64,000 nt of DNA, taken from positions 7,130,001 to 7,194,000 of the forward strand of contig NZ_JBBODF010000001.1 in NCBI RefSeq assembly GCF_038002825.1, written 5' to 3'. Source of the DNA: Paenibacillus sp. FSL H8-0048. Lineage in GTDB: Bacteria > Bacillota > Bacilli > Paenibacillales > Paenibacillaceae. A program made the translations under genes and the position numbers. Each line of letters opens with the position of its first letter. The first letter of the stretch is position 1. The notes under the pieces were generated by a model. That model did no database searches. It was not told the origin of the DNA and saw nothing but the letters and a program-made list of their open reading frames with translations. Below, in pieces: positions 48,482 to 57,196 of the stretch.

Positions 48482-49540
48482 ATGAATCAACAGGCAGTGT
48501 CCGGGAGCGGGCTGGATGAGAAAGCCAAGCCGCTGAAGCTGCGGTCCCGTCCTTGGGCGGCAACACTAATTCTTATTGGCGGCCTCATTGTGCTGGCGCT
48601 TGGTATCGCTATATCTGTATCGTTCGGTGCCGCAGATATTAAGCTGTCGGTGGTATGGACCGCAGTCTTTCATTTCAATCCCGAGATTACCGACCATCAG
48701 ATCATCCGCGAGCTTAGGCTGCCGCGTGTGCTGGGCGGCGTAATGGTGGGAGCCAGCCTCGCTGTGGCAGGGGCTATTATGCAAGGGATGACCCGCAATC
48801 CGCTGGCGGATTCGGGACTGATGGGTATTAACTCCGGCGCGGGTTTTGCGCTGGCGGTCTGCTTTGCCTTTTTTCCGGGATTGCCGTTCATGTATCTCAT
48901 TCTCTATTCCTTCGTTGGCGCCGGAGCGGGAGCGGGAATTGTCTATGGAGTAGGCTCGCTGGCGAAGGGCGGGCTAACCCCGGCCAGGCTTGTATTGGCA
49001 GGTGCTGCCCTCAGTGCGCTGCTCTCGGCGCTAAGTGAAGGCATCGCCCTGTATTTCCGGATCGGACAAGATCTCGCCTTCTGGTATGCCGGCGGTCTGG
49101 CCGGAACGAAGTGGTTCCAGCTGCAGATCATGTCTCCATGGGTGATAGCGGCTATCCTCGGAGCCATTGTGCTGTCCCGTTCGATTACGATGCTCAGCCT
49201 GGGTGAGGATATTGCCAAGGGGCTTGGGCAGCGTACAGGGCTGGTGAAGTTGGCGGGTACGCTAATTGTCCTGATTCTGGCCGGAGCCTCGGTAGCTGTA
49301 GTGGGAGCTGTAGGGTTTGTCGGCCTGATCATCCCCCATCTGACCCGATATCTGGTCGGTGTGGATTACCGCTGGATTATTCCCTGCTCTGCGGTGCTGG
49401 GTGCACTGCTGGTGGTCGGGGGCGATCTGACGGCCCGGATGATCAATCCGCCGCATGAAACGCCGGTAGGTGCGATTATAGCGCTGATTGGGGTACCGTT
49501 CTTCCTGTATCTGGCCCGAAAAGAAAGAAGGGAGCTGTAA
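48482..49540 (+). CDS. Iron-siderophore ABC permease, FecCD family (1)
   Basis: 352 residues, about nine or ten helices. Family motifs: RLPRVLGGVMVGASLAVAGA, QGMTRNPLADSGLMGINSGA, and FVGLIIPHLTRYLVG. ATG 48482 with AGGTGA upstream. First gene of a Fur-controlled set; pairs with the next permease. The cognate binding lipoprotein lies at 56068-57093. No ATPase is in the window, so a shared ATPase elsewhere is expected. Confidence 0.93.
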   Translation: MNQQAVSGSGLDEKAKPLKLRSRPWAATLILIGGLIVLALGIAISVSFGAADIKLSVVWTAVFHFNPEITDHQIIRELRLPRVLGGVMVGASLAVAGAIMQGMTRNPLADSGLMGINSGAGFALAVCFAFFPGLPFMYLILYSFVGAGAGAGIVYGVGSLAKGGLTPARLVLAGAALSALLSALSEGIALYFRIGQDLAFWYAGGLAGTKWFQLQIMSPWVIAAILGAIVLSRSITMLSLGEDIAKGLGQRTGLVKLAGTLIVLILAGASVAVVGAVGFVGLIIPHLTRYLVGVDYRWIIPCSAVLGALLVVGGDLTARMINPPHETPVGAIIALIGVPFFLYLARKERREL

Positions 49541-49542
49541 AG

Positions 49543-50577
49543 ATGCAGAGCCATAAGATAATGTCTTCAGAAGATACAAGGCGTAAGCATGGCCTGAGGG
49601 TGATTGGCGTGCTGGCCGTTCTGATTGTGATCATGTTCATTATAAGTGTGAATACAGGATACATAAGACTTACTCCCTTTGAGCTGCTGGATACGCTGGT
49701 CGGCAAGGGGACGGACAAGCAGGAGCTGATTCTGTTCCAGTTCCGCCTGCCGCGGATTGTCATTTCTCTGTTAATTGGTATCGCACTTGCCGTATCCGGC
49801 GCAGTGATGCAGGGGGTCTTCCGCAATGATCTGGCTGACCCGGGCATTCTCGGCATTAATGCCGGGGCCGGACTGATGGTCATGCTGCTGATTTCCTTCT
49901 ACCCGACGACCTCGGCGGCTCCGGTCTATCTGTTGCCTGTGGTTGCCTTTGCCGGAGCGGCCTGCACTGCCGCTCTGATCTATAGCCTCGCCTTCAAGCG
50001 GCATCAGGGTATTTCGCCGATCCGGCTGCTGCTAACCGGGGTCGCAGTGGCGGCAGGCATGAGCGCGGCGATGATCGTGCTGACGCTTCGCCTCGACCCG
50101 GACAAGTATCAGTTCGTGGCTACCTGGCTGGCGGGCAGCATCTGGGGTACAAGCTGGAAGTTTGTCTTGTCCCTGCTGCCCTGGATCGTGATTCTGCTGC
50201 CTTATGTCATCTACAAGGCCCGGGTGATGAATGTACTTAATCTGGGCGAGCAGACAGCGACAGGACTCGGAGCTAACGTTAGCAGAGAGCAGTTCCGCCT
50301 GCTGGCAGCAGCGGTCGGCCTTGCGGCCTCCAGCGTAGCGGTCAGCGGCGGCATCGGCTTCGTCGGGCTGGTTGGTCCGCATCTGGCACGGCGGCTGGTC
50401 GGGCCGAAGCATCAGCTGATGCTGCCCGCCTCCGCGCTGATCGGCGCGCTGCTTGTCATTACGGCCGATACAATAGGACGGCGGATATTGCAGCCATCCG
50501 AGATTCCTACCGGCATAGTGGTAGCTGTCATCGGCGCTCCATACTTTCTGTATCTTCTGGCCCGTACCAAATCTTAA
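49543..50577 (+). CDS. Iron-siderophore ABC permease, FecCD family (2)
   Basis: 344 residues. Motifs FRLPRIVISLLIGIALAVSGA, QGVFRNDLADPGILGINAGA and FVGLVGPHLARRLVG. The start is 2 nt after the previous stop, so coupled. Together the two form a heterodimeric channel. Confidence 0.93.
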   Translation: MQSHKIMSSEDTRRKHGLRVIGVLAVLIVIMFIISVNTGYIRLTPFELLDTLVGKGTDKQELILFQFRLPRIVISLLIGIALAVSGAVMQGVFRNDLADPGILGINAGAGLMVMLLISFYPTTSAAPVYLLPVVAFAGAACTAALIYSLAFKRHQGISPIRLLLTGVAVAAGMSAAMIVLTLRLDPDKYQFVATWLAGSIWGTSWKFVLSLLPWIVILLPYVIYKARVMNVLNLGEQTATGLGANVSREQFRLLAAAVGLAASSVAVSGGIGFVGLVGPHLARRLVGPKHQLMLPASALIGALLVITADTIGRRILQPSEIPTGIVVAVIGAPYFLYLLARTKS

Positions 50578-50604
50578 ATACAACCAGACCTTGGAGGGAT
50601 ATCA

Positions 50605-51645
50605 ATGAATGAACCAATGGAATTATACGATGTGACGATTATTGGCGGCGGCCCCGCAGGCATGTATACAGCGTTCTATAGCGGAATGAGGGATTTGAAG
50701 ACCAAGCTGATTGAAGCGAAGGATGAGCTGGGCGGCAGAATGCTGATCTATCCCGAGAAAATGATCTGGGATGTCGGAGGAGTAACACCTATTCTCTGCC
50801 GCCAGTTAATCGATCAGCTGGCAGAGCAGGCACGCACCTTCGATCCTACCCTCGTATTCGGACAGCAGATTGTTCATCAAGCCCGCCAGGAGGACGGAAC
50901 GTATATCCTGACCTCGGCCACCGGCGAGCAGCACTGGACCCGTACCGTTATTCTCACCATCGGATACGGTATTCTGCAGATGGCGAAGCTGGAGATTGAA
51001 GGGGCGGACCGCTATGAGGTGACGAACCTGCACTACACGGTTCAGGAGCTGGAGCCCTTCCGCGGCAAGCGGGTGCTGATCTCGGGCGGCGGAGATTCCG
51101 CAGTGGACTGGGCGAATGAGCTGGAGGGGATTGCGGCCAGTGTAACCGTGGTACACCGGCGGGAGCAGTTCGGCGGGCATGAGAAGAATATTGCCCGGAT
51201 GAAGGCCTCCTCGGTGGATGTGCGTGTGCCTTGCGCGGTAAGCCAGCTGCACAGCAGCGACGGAGAGCAGATTGATCAGGTGACCGTCTGCCATATCCAG
51301 ACCGGAGAGCACGAGCAGCTTGAGGTCGATGCCGTCATTGTCAACCACGGGCTGAGAAGCGACTTCGGTCCGTTGAAGGACTGGGGGCTGGATATGGGGG
51401 AATGGTGTGCGAACGTCAGCGGGAAGCTGGAGACCAATCTGCCGGGCATCTTCGCTGCCGGAGATTTCGTGGATCATGAGAGCAAGGTACGGCTCATTGC
51501 CGGAACATTCACCGATGCGGTGCTTGCCCTGAACAGCGCGAAGCTGTACATGGACCCTACCGCTGAGAAGGTAGCCTACGTCTCCTCGCATAATGACCGG
51601 TTCAAGGAGAAAAATAAGGCGCTTGGCGTAGTAGATAATCACTAG
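50605..51645 (+). CDS. Ferredoxin-NADP reductase, type 2 (thioredoxin reductase-like)
   Basis: 346 residues of the YumC/FNR-2 class: FAD site [36 protein letters not shown] site [17 protein letters not shown] and the terminal FAD part [18 protein letters not shown]. No CxxC pair, so not a thioredoxin reductase. Its place after Fur-controlled permeases suggests it supplies electrons for reducing ferric siderophores. Confidence 0.9.
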   Translation: MNEPMELYDVTIIGGGPAGMYTAFYSGMRDLKTKLIEAKDELGGRMLIYPEKMIWDVGGVTPILCRQLIDQLAEQARTFDPTLVFGQQIVHQARQEDGTYILTSATGEQHWTRTVILTIGYGILQMAKLEIEGADRYEVTNLHYTVQELEPFRGKRVLISGGGDSAVDWANELEGIAASVTVVHRREQFGGHEKNIARMKASSVDVRVPCAVSQLHSSDGEQIDQVTVCHIQTGEHEQLEVDAVIVNHGLRSDFGPLKDWGLDMGEWCANVSGKLETNLPGIFAAGDFVDHESKVRLIAGTFTDAVLALNSAKLYMDPTAEKVAYVSSHNDRFKEKNKALGVVDNH

Positions 51646-51703
51646 CATTCCTCCTTCAGAGATACCAGCCGGTGTACCTGCATTACATTATAAGCAATAT
51701 CTG

Positions 51704-51751
51704 CACAAGCTGTCCCTTACACGGATTATTCCGTAGGGGGACAGCTTGTTT
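51704..51751 (+). terminator. Terminator of the siderophore operon
   Basis: CAAGCTGTCCC ... GGGGACAGCTTG then TTTCC. Confidence 0.85.
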
Positions 51752-51825
51752 CCACTTGGTACACATTCCATATGCTGTATAAAAAATGAATAGCGGGCGA
51801 ATAGTAAGAGCCAGGAGGTGCGGAT

Positions 51826-53358
51826 ATGGATAATTTAAATTCGCCGGTCTCCCCTAAGCTGGAAGACAACATCAGTACCATTCAAGCAAGGCTCGGCAAC
51901 AGCCCCGATCTGGTTATACGCACCTATGAACTAATTAATAGAACAGCCCGTGTGGCTGCAATTTATGTCGCTGGCATAACAGACAGAGTGATGGTTGATG
52001 ATTATATCTCGCATGTGATGTCCTTTCAAGCTCTGAATGACCGTGCGCGGCTTGCGGTAACCCCGGAGGAAGTCTACAGCTATATTAAAGAGAATGCCCT
52101 TAGCATCGGCAAGGAGAAGCTCGTTACAGATATTAACGGGCTGCTGGAGGCGCTGCTCTCGGGCGATACGGTTATTCTGGTGAACGGAGTGGGGGGAGGT
52201 ATCAGCGGAAGCACCTGCGGCGGGGAGTCCCGCGCGGTTACGGAGGCAGGTACCCAGGTCGCCATCCGCGGCTCCAAAGAAAGCTTCACCGAGACCATCA
52301 GCACGAATATTGCCCTGGTCCGCAAAATCATCAAGAACCCGGACCTCTGGACTGAAACGATGAAGCTGGGCGATGTCACCCACACTGATATTACGATTAT
52401 GTATATCCGCGGCATTGCAGATGAAGAGACGATTCAGGCGTTCAAGGATAAGCTCCTGGAGATTAAGGTCGATATGGTTCTGGAGTCGGGATATATCGAG
52501 CAGATTGTGGAAGACAATAAATATTCGCCGTTCCCCACCATGTTCAATACGGAGCGCCCGGATAGCGTGGCAGCCAATCTGCTGGATGGACGGATCGCTA
52601 TCTTCGTGGACGGTACCCCGTTTGTCCTCATCGCTCCTACCACCTTCTTCATGTTCTTTCATACGGTGGAGGATTACTACCAGCGGTATGATATCTCCTC
52701 GCTGATCCGGATGCTCCGGTTCGTATGCCTTATTATTTCCCTGTATGGCCCGGCGATCTTTGTCGCTGCGCTGAACTTCCATCAGGAGATGATTCCAACC
52801 CCGCTGCTGATCAATCTGGCGTCACAGCGGGAAGGGGTGCCGTTCCCTGCCTTTGTTGAAGCGGTTCTCATGGAGGTTACCTTCGAGATTATCCGGGAAG
52901 CAGGGGTACGTATGCCTTCGCCCATCGGCCAGACCGTCTCCATCATCGGCGGTCTGGTGCTCGGGACAGCAGCGGTTCAGGCAGGGATCGTCTCGCCGGC
53001 GATGGTAATCGTGGTCTCCCTAACAGGAATATCCAGCTTCGCTACCCCGGCCTTCAACATGGCCCTCTCCATCCGCATGCTGCGGTTTATCATCATGGGA
53101 ATCGCCGCATTTATGGGGCTGTATGGCATCGCCATATTCACTATTATGCTGATTGCCCATTTGTGCAGCCTGCGTTCGCTCGGTGTTCCTTACATGACGC
53201 CTATTGGTCCCTTTGTTCCGGGGAATCTGAAGGATACCTTCATCCGCTCCCCGCAGAGCTTCACGAGGCTCAGAAAGCGGCTTGTCAACAACAGCAAGCG
53301 CTCTTCAGCCTCTCCCGCAGGGAAAAGGGCCGCCGGGAGGAAATCTGATGAACGGTAA
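51826..53358 (+). CDS. Spore germination receptor A subunit (GerA/GerKA family)
   Basis: 510 residues with a soluble N-terminal half and five or so helices in the second half. Signature DVTHTDITIMYIRGIADEE, VNGVGGGISGSTCGG, LDGRIAIFVDGTPFVLIAPT, and GQTVSIIGGLVLGTAAVQAG. C-terminus is basic and Ser-rich. AGGAGGTG upstream. Begins a three-gene operon (A, C, B order). Confidence 0.93.
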   Translation: MDNLNSPVSPKLEDNISTIQARLGNSPDLVIRTYELINRTARVAAIYVAGITDRVMVDDYISHVMSFQALNDRARLAVTPEEVYSYIKENALSIGKEKLVTDINGLLEALLSGDTVILVNGVGGGISGSTCGGESRAVTEAGTQVAIRGSKESFTETISTNIALVRKIIKNPDLWTETMKLGDVTHTDITIMYIRGIADEETIQAFKDKLLEIKVDMVLESGYIEQIVEDNKYSPFPTMFNTERPDSVAANLLDGRIAIFVDGTPFVLIAPTTFFMFFHTVEDYYQRYDISSLIRMLRFVCLIISLYGPAIFVAALNFHQEMIPTPLLINLASQREGVPFPAFVEAVLMEVTFEIIREAGVRMPSPIGQTVSIIGGLVLGTAAVQAGIVSPAMVIVVSLTGISSFATPAFNMALSIRMLRFIIMGIAAFMGLYGIAIFTIMLIAHLCSLRSLGVPYMTPIGPFVPGNLKDTFIRSPQSFTRLRKRLVNNSKRSSASPAGKRAAGRKSDER

Positions 53359-54553
53359 GGGGCTGCTGCGTCTGATTGCCGTAGCGGTGCTGGTCCTGCC
53401 GCTGGGCGGCTGCTGGAACAGCCGGGAATTGAATGAGCTGGCCGTTGTCAGCGGGATCGGGATGGATCTCGTTCCGGAGACCGATGAATACCGGGTCACC
53501 TTTCAATTGGTCAATCCGTCTTCCACATCAACAAGTACCTCTCCCGGAAGCGGCAAGCCTGCTGTAGTGGTGGTGTCAGCCACAGACAAAACGATGTTCG
53601 GCGCGTTGCGGCGGGCGTCGAAGCATGTGACCCGCCAGCTTTTTTTTGCCCATACCCAGCTAATTGTACTCGGGGAGCGCCTGGCGCGGGACGGGATTAA
53701 CGATATCTTCGACATCTTCGAGCGGTCCCATGAGCTGCGGCTCAATTCAGAAATATTAGTCGCCCGTGACAGTGATGCCGCTTCAGTCTTGAAGCTGCTG
53801 ACCCCTGTAGAGAGTCTGCCGGCCCTGGGGCTGGTCAAAAAGGCGCAGAATACCTCCAGAGTCTGGGGCGAGAACCGGCCAATCAGCGTCTTCGATGTCA
53901 TTCACGCCATTACAGGAGAAGGCGATCTGACGATCAATGCGGTGAAGATTAAGGGAAATGCCGAGGAGGGGGAGAAGAGCAGTAATCTGGAAGGGTCTGA
54001 AACCTTGACTGAGACGATGATGAACGGGCTTGGGGTGTTCAGGCAGGGGAAGCTGCTCTACTGGATGAAGGACTCCGAAGCAAGAGGAACCGAGTGGCTG
54101 CTTAACCAGATAGAAGAAACAGTACTCAATATTGATGCAGATGATAAAAAAGAGTCCGTTGCCGTCAATATCATCTATTCCAGAACGGAGGTAAAGACCA
54201 CGATGGAGGAGGGTCTTCCGGTCTTTCATGTGACGATTGCGGAGGAGGGAAGCGTTAACGAAACAGACAGCTTCGTAGACCTCAGCAAGCGGGAGGAAAT
54301 CATGAAGATTGAACAGGGGCTGGAGAAGAAGACGAGGATTGAGGTCATGCAGGCTTTTCAGAAGGGGCAGCAGCTGGAGAGTGATATATTCAATTTCGGC
54401 AATGAGCTGAAACGGACGAATCCGCAGGAATGGGCGGCACTGGACGGGGACTGGGGCCGAGTCTTTGCGAAGGGAAGGCTGGACCTTAAGATCAAGGCTT
54501 ACATCCGCAGTACCGGCATGGGTCTGAAACCCTATATCCCCGAAGGTAAATAA
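53348..54553 (+). CDS. Spore germination receptor C subunit, lipoprotein (GerAC family)
   Basis: 401 residues. Lipoprotein signal MNGKGLLRLIAVAVLVLPLG then GC, with lipobox LGGC and CWNSRELNELAVVSGIGMDL, the GerAC hallmark. Start lies within the previous gene (11-nt overlap), with GGGAGG 8 nt upstream. Confidence 0.93.
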   Translation: MNGKGLLRLIAVAVLVLPLGGCWNSRELNELAVVSGIGMDLVPETDEYRVTFQLVNPSSTSTSTSPGSGKPAVVVVSATDKTMFGALRRASKHVTRQLFFAHTQLIVLGERLARDGINDIFDIFERSHELRLNSEILVARDSDAASVLKLLTPVESLPALGLVKKAQNTSRVWGENRPISVFDVIHAITGEGDLTINAVKIKGNAEEGEKSSNLEGSETLTETMMNGLGVFRQGKLLYWMKDSEARGTEWLLNQIEETVLNIDADDKKESVAVNIIYSRTEVKTTMEEGLPVFHVTIAEEGSVNETDSFVDLSKREEIMKIEQGLEKKTRIEVMQAFQKGQQLESDIFNFGNELKRTNPQEWAALDGDWGRVFAKGRLDLKIKAYIRSTGMGLKPYIPEGK

Positions 54554-54587
54554 TCGGCTTAACCGCAGAAATCAGGTGATTGTTGTT

Positions 54588-55694
54588 ATGAAAAAAGAAG
54601 TGATCGGCCCGAACCAGCTGCTGGCATTGATTATTCTGTTTGAGCTGGGGACTGCCGTCCTCGTCCCTATCGGCCTGGAGAGCGGACATGCAGTCTGGCT
54701 CGCCATTCTGTTTGCCCTCCCGGGAGGCATTTTGCTGTATCTGGTGTTCGCACACCTCTCTCTCCAGTTCCCGAACCAGATCATAAGCGGATATACGCGT
54801 TCTATTCTAGGGCCATGGCTGGGCTGGCCGGTAAGTCTGCTGTTCCTGCCGGTAATTCTCTATAACGGGTCTAGAAATCTGCGGGAAGCGGGGGATTTGC
54901 TGATCTCGGCCTCCTATGACAAAACCCCGATTCTGATCATTAATTCAATTATGATTATTGCAGTGATGTACATCCTTAGCAAAGGGATAGAGGTATTTGC
55001 CAGGACCGCCGAGATTGTTTTGTGGATTGTGATCATTATGGGGTGCATCTGTATTGTCGCTGTAATCTCGGCCGGGCTGGTGGAGTATAGAAATCTGTTT
55101 CCGCTTCATATGGGCGATTATAAGCAAGCCTTGAAATCAGCCTATCCCAACATCCTGATCTTTCCGTTCGGCGAGCTGATGTGCTTCACCACCATTCTGC
55201 CCCATTTCAACAACTCCCGGAAAATCAAGAAAACAGGGATCGCAGCGATTATTGTCAGTGCCTGCCTGCTGAGCTTCACCCATGCCATTGAGATGGCTGT
55301 GTTGGGAGAAAATCTGTACAGCCGGACCGCCTTTCCCATGTTTACGACCATTACTCTTGTAAATATGGCCAATTTCATTCAACGGCTGGATGCCCTGGTG
55401 ATGCTGACGCTGATTATCGGGGCGTTCTTTAAGCTGAGCGTCTATTGTTATGCTGCTGTTGCGATTGCTAACGATCTGTTCAAGGTAAACGATACCAGCA
55501 GGCTGGTTATCCCGGCAGCTGTGATTATGCTGTTCAGCTCTTTTGTCAGCGCGCAGAATTACACGGAGCATATGAATGACGGGAAGACTTTTCTGCAGAC
55601 GCTTCTGCCGGTATTCTGTGCGGTAATTCCCATACTGCTGCTGCTGATTCATCGTGTCCGGCGGAGGTTCGGCTTGTACCGTCAGCAGAATTAA
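54588..55694 (+). CDS. Spore germination receptor B subunit, permease-like (GerAB family)
   Basis: 368 residues, ten helices of the APC-like fold (endospore germination permease). Begins MKKEVIGPNQLLALIILFEL and includes PFGELMCFTTILPHF. ATG 54588 has AGGTGAT 7 nt upstream. Its last base overlaps the convergent small gene. Confidence 0.92.
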   Translation: MKKEVIGPNQLLALIILFELGTAVLVPIGLESGHAVWLAILFALPGGILLYLVFAHLSLQFPNQIISGYTRSILGPWLGWPVSLLFLPVILYNGSRNLREAGDLLISASYDKTPILIINSIMIIAVMYILSKGIEVFARTAEIVLWIVIIMGCICIVAVISAGLVEYRNLFPLHMGDYKQALKSAYPNILIFPFGELMCFTTILPHFNNSRKIKKTGIAAIIVSACLLSFTHAIEMAVLGENLYSRTAFPMFTTITLVNMANFIQRLDALVMLTLIIGAFFKLSVYCYAAVAIANDLFKVNDTSRLVIPAAVIMLFSSFVSAQNYTEHMNDGKTFLQTLLPVFCAVIPILLLLIHRVRRRFGLYRQQN

Positions 55695-55924
55695 GAGGGT
55701 TTCCGGCGGGATTGACGCTTCTTAGAGGCATGAATGGCAACCTGGATGAACGGGAGGAGCAGGAAGATTGTGATACATACCCCTTCCTGCAGTGTAGTTG
55801 TGGCAAAGATGGTCCCGAGCGAATGAATGGAGGCAGGCAGACTGATCCCGGACATCACATCAATGATGACTATTAACGTGAGCGTAAGAACAGCGAACAG
55901 GACATAGATACTGATAATCTTCAT
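55691..55924 (-). CDS. Small two-helix membrane protein, unknown
   Basis: 77 residues from ATG 55924 with AAGGAGACCTCC upstream (an in-frame ATG at 55942 would add six). Two hydrophobic segments (MKIISIYVLFAVLTLTLIVI and VCITIFLLLPFIQVAIHA) and a basic tail. Overlaps the gerAB-type stop on the other strand. Position suggests possible spore role; unknown family. Confidence 0.6.
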   Translation of the reverse strand: MKIISIYVLFAVLTLTLIVIIDVMSGISLPASIHSLGTIFATTTLQEGVCITIFLLLPFIQVAIHASKKRQSRRKPS

Positions 55925-56015
55925 GGAGGTCTCCTTGTGCACCGCAAGAATAATTTGCCGGTTCCGGCGCGGCGGGCTACAGATATTATCTCCGAGTTAT
56001 GGATAGGGTAAACGC

Positions 56016-56053
56016 CAAAAGCTGCCGGAAGCCGTTCAAGGCCACAGGCAGCG
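56016..56053 (-). terminator. Terminator after the siderophore-binding gene
   Basis: On the minus strand CGCTGCC ... GGCAGC followed by TTTTGG. Confidence 0.65.
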
Positions 56054-56067
56054 TATTCATGACACCA

Positions 56068-57093
56068 TTATTGTTGTGCCCCGGTCAGCCAATCGGCCAG
56101 CTCCTCCGTCTGGGCCAGAACGGCAATCGGATCATAATACCAGGAGCGCTCTTCTTTCCATACGTAAATCTTCCCGTTCTTGACCGCTGGCAGGCTGCCC
56201 CAGATCGGGTCTGCCTGGAAGTCTTGAGCAGTTCGGGTATTGTCAGTGATGACCAGATAATCACCCGCATACTTACCCAGGGTCTCAGCGGATAATTCTG
56301 CCCACTGCTTCTCCATAATTTCATCAGCCACTCCAGCCGGAGGCTTGCGCCCCAGTGCCTGATAGATAGGCTGTCCTCCCCGTCCGAAGTTGTCCCCATA
56401 GACCCAGGTGGACTTGTCTGCATGCTCGAGAATACTGAAGGTGGCCCCGGCAGGAATCGCTGCATCCACGCGGGCCTTGGCGTCCGCAATACGCTTATCG
56501 TAATCAGCCAGCCATGCTGCTGCCTCCTGCTCCTTGCCCAGCAGCTTGCCGAAATAGGTCAGCTCTTCATGCGCATTCTTCAAATCACCGTACGGCACAA
56601 TAACCGTTGGGGCAATTTTGCTGAGCGCGGCATAGCTGTCTGCATTGCCGGAGATAATCAAGTCGGGATTCAGCGCGAGGATATTCTCCGGTGACATTTT
56701 GCCGTAAGTGCCGGTATCGGCTACTCCTGTTAGGAATTCCTTGAAATACATATTCTCCAGTGTAAGCCCCGGAGCACCGACAGGAATCGTATCCAGGGCA
56801 ATCAAGCTGCCCAGATATTCCTCGGCAACAATCCGCTGCGGTGCTGCCGGCACTTCAATATCTCCGTTCACAGTGGTCACGGTATGGAAGGCGGGAGCTG
56901 TGGTTGCAGCAGCCTTCTCTGCCTGGGTGGAGGAAGCGGGTGTCCCGGTAGCCTTAGCTGAAGCGGCACCACTGCTGTTATTAGAAGTGTTATTTCCACA
57001 AGCAGAGGCGATAAGAGTCAATGCCAGAAGCAAAGACAGGACGATCCAAGCTTTCCGGTGAATGCGGCGTGATTGTAAATATGGGATTTTCAA
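56068..57093 (-). CDS. Ferric-siderophore binding lipoprotein
   Basis: 341 residues from TTG 57093 with AAGGAGGCGACATC upstream. Lipoprotein signal with lipobox ASAC (LALTLIASACGN), Ser/Thr/Ala linker, then the periplasmic-binding fold of helical-backbone type (PQRIVAEEYLGSLIALDTIP, ALNPDLIISGN, WVYGDNFGRGGQPIYQALG). Partner for the FecCD permeases at 48482-50577. Own Fur-controlled promoter (57117-57131). Confidence 0.92.
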   Translation of the reverse strand: MKIPYLQSRRIHRKAWIVLSLLLALTLIASACGNNTSNNSSGAASAKATGTPASSTQAEKAAATTAPAFHTVTTVNGDIEVPAAPQRIVAEEYLGSLIALDTIPVGAPGLTLENMYFKEFLTGVADTGTYGKMSPENILALNPDLIISGNADSYAALSKIAPTVIVPYGDLKNAHEELTYFGKLLGKEQEAAAWLADYDKRIADAKARVDAAIPAGATFSILEHADKSTWVYGDNFGRGGQPIYQALGRKPPAGVADEIMEKQWAELSAETLGKYAGDYLVITDNTRTAQDFQADPIWGSLPAVKNGKIYVWKEERSWYYDPIAVLAQTEELADWLTGAQQ

Positions 57094-57116
57094 GATGTCG
57101 CCTCCTTAATGTAGAA

Positions 57117-57131
57117 CGATTATCATTCTCA
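57117..57131 (-). promoter_or_regulatory. Fur box upstream of the binding lipoprotein
   Basis: Minus strand TGAGAATGATAATCG, close to the Fur 7-1-7 consensus TGAtAATnATTaTCA, 24-38 nt ahead of the start. Confidence 0.75.
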
Positions 57132-57196
57132 GGTAACACTTTACAGAGTTTCCCCGGATTAGACTATGGCTGAATGTGATGTCCGGCTATGTAAAT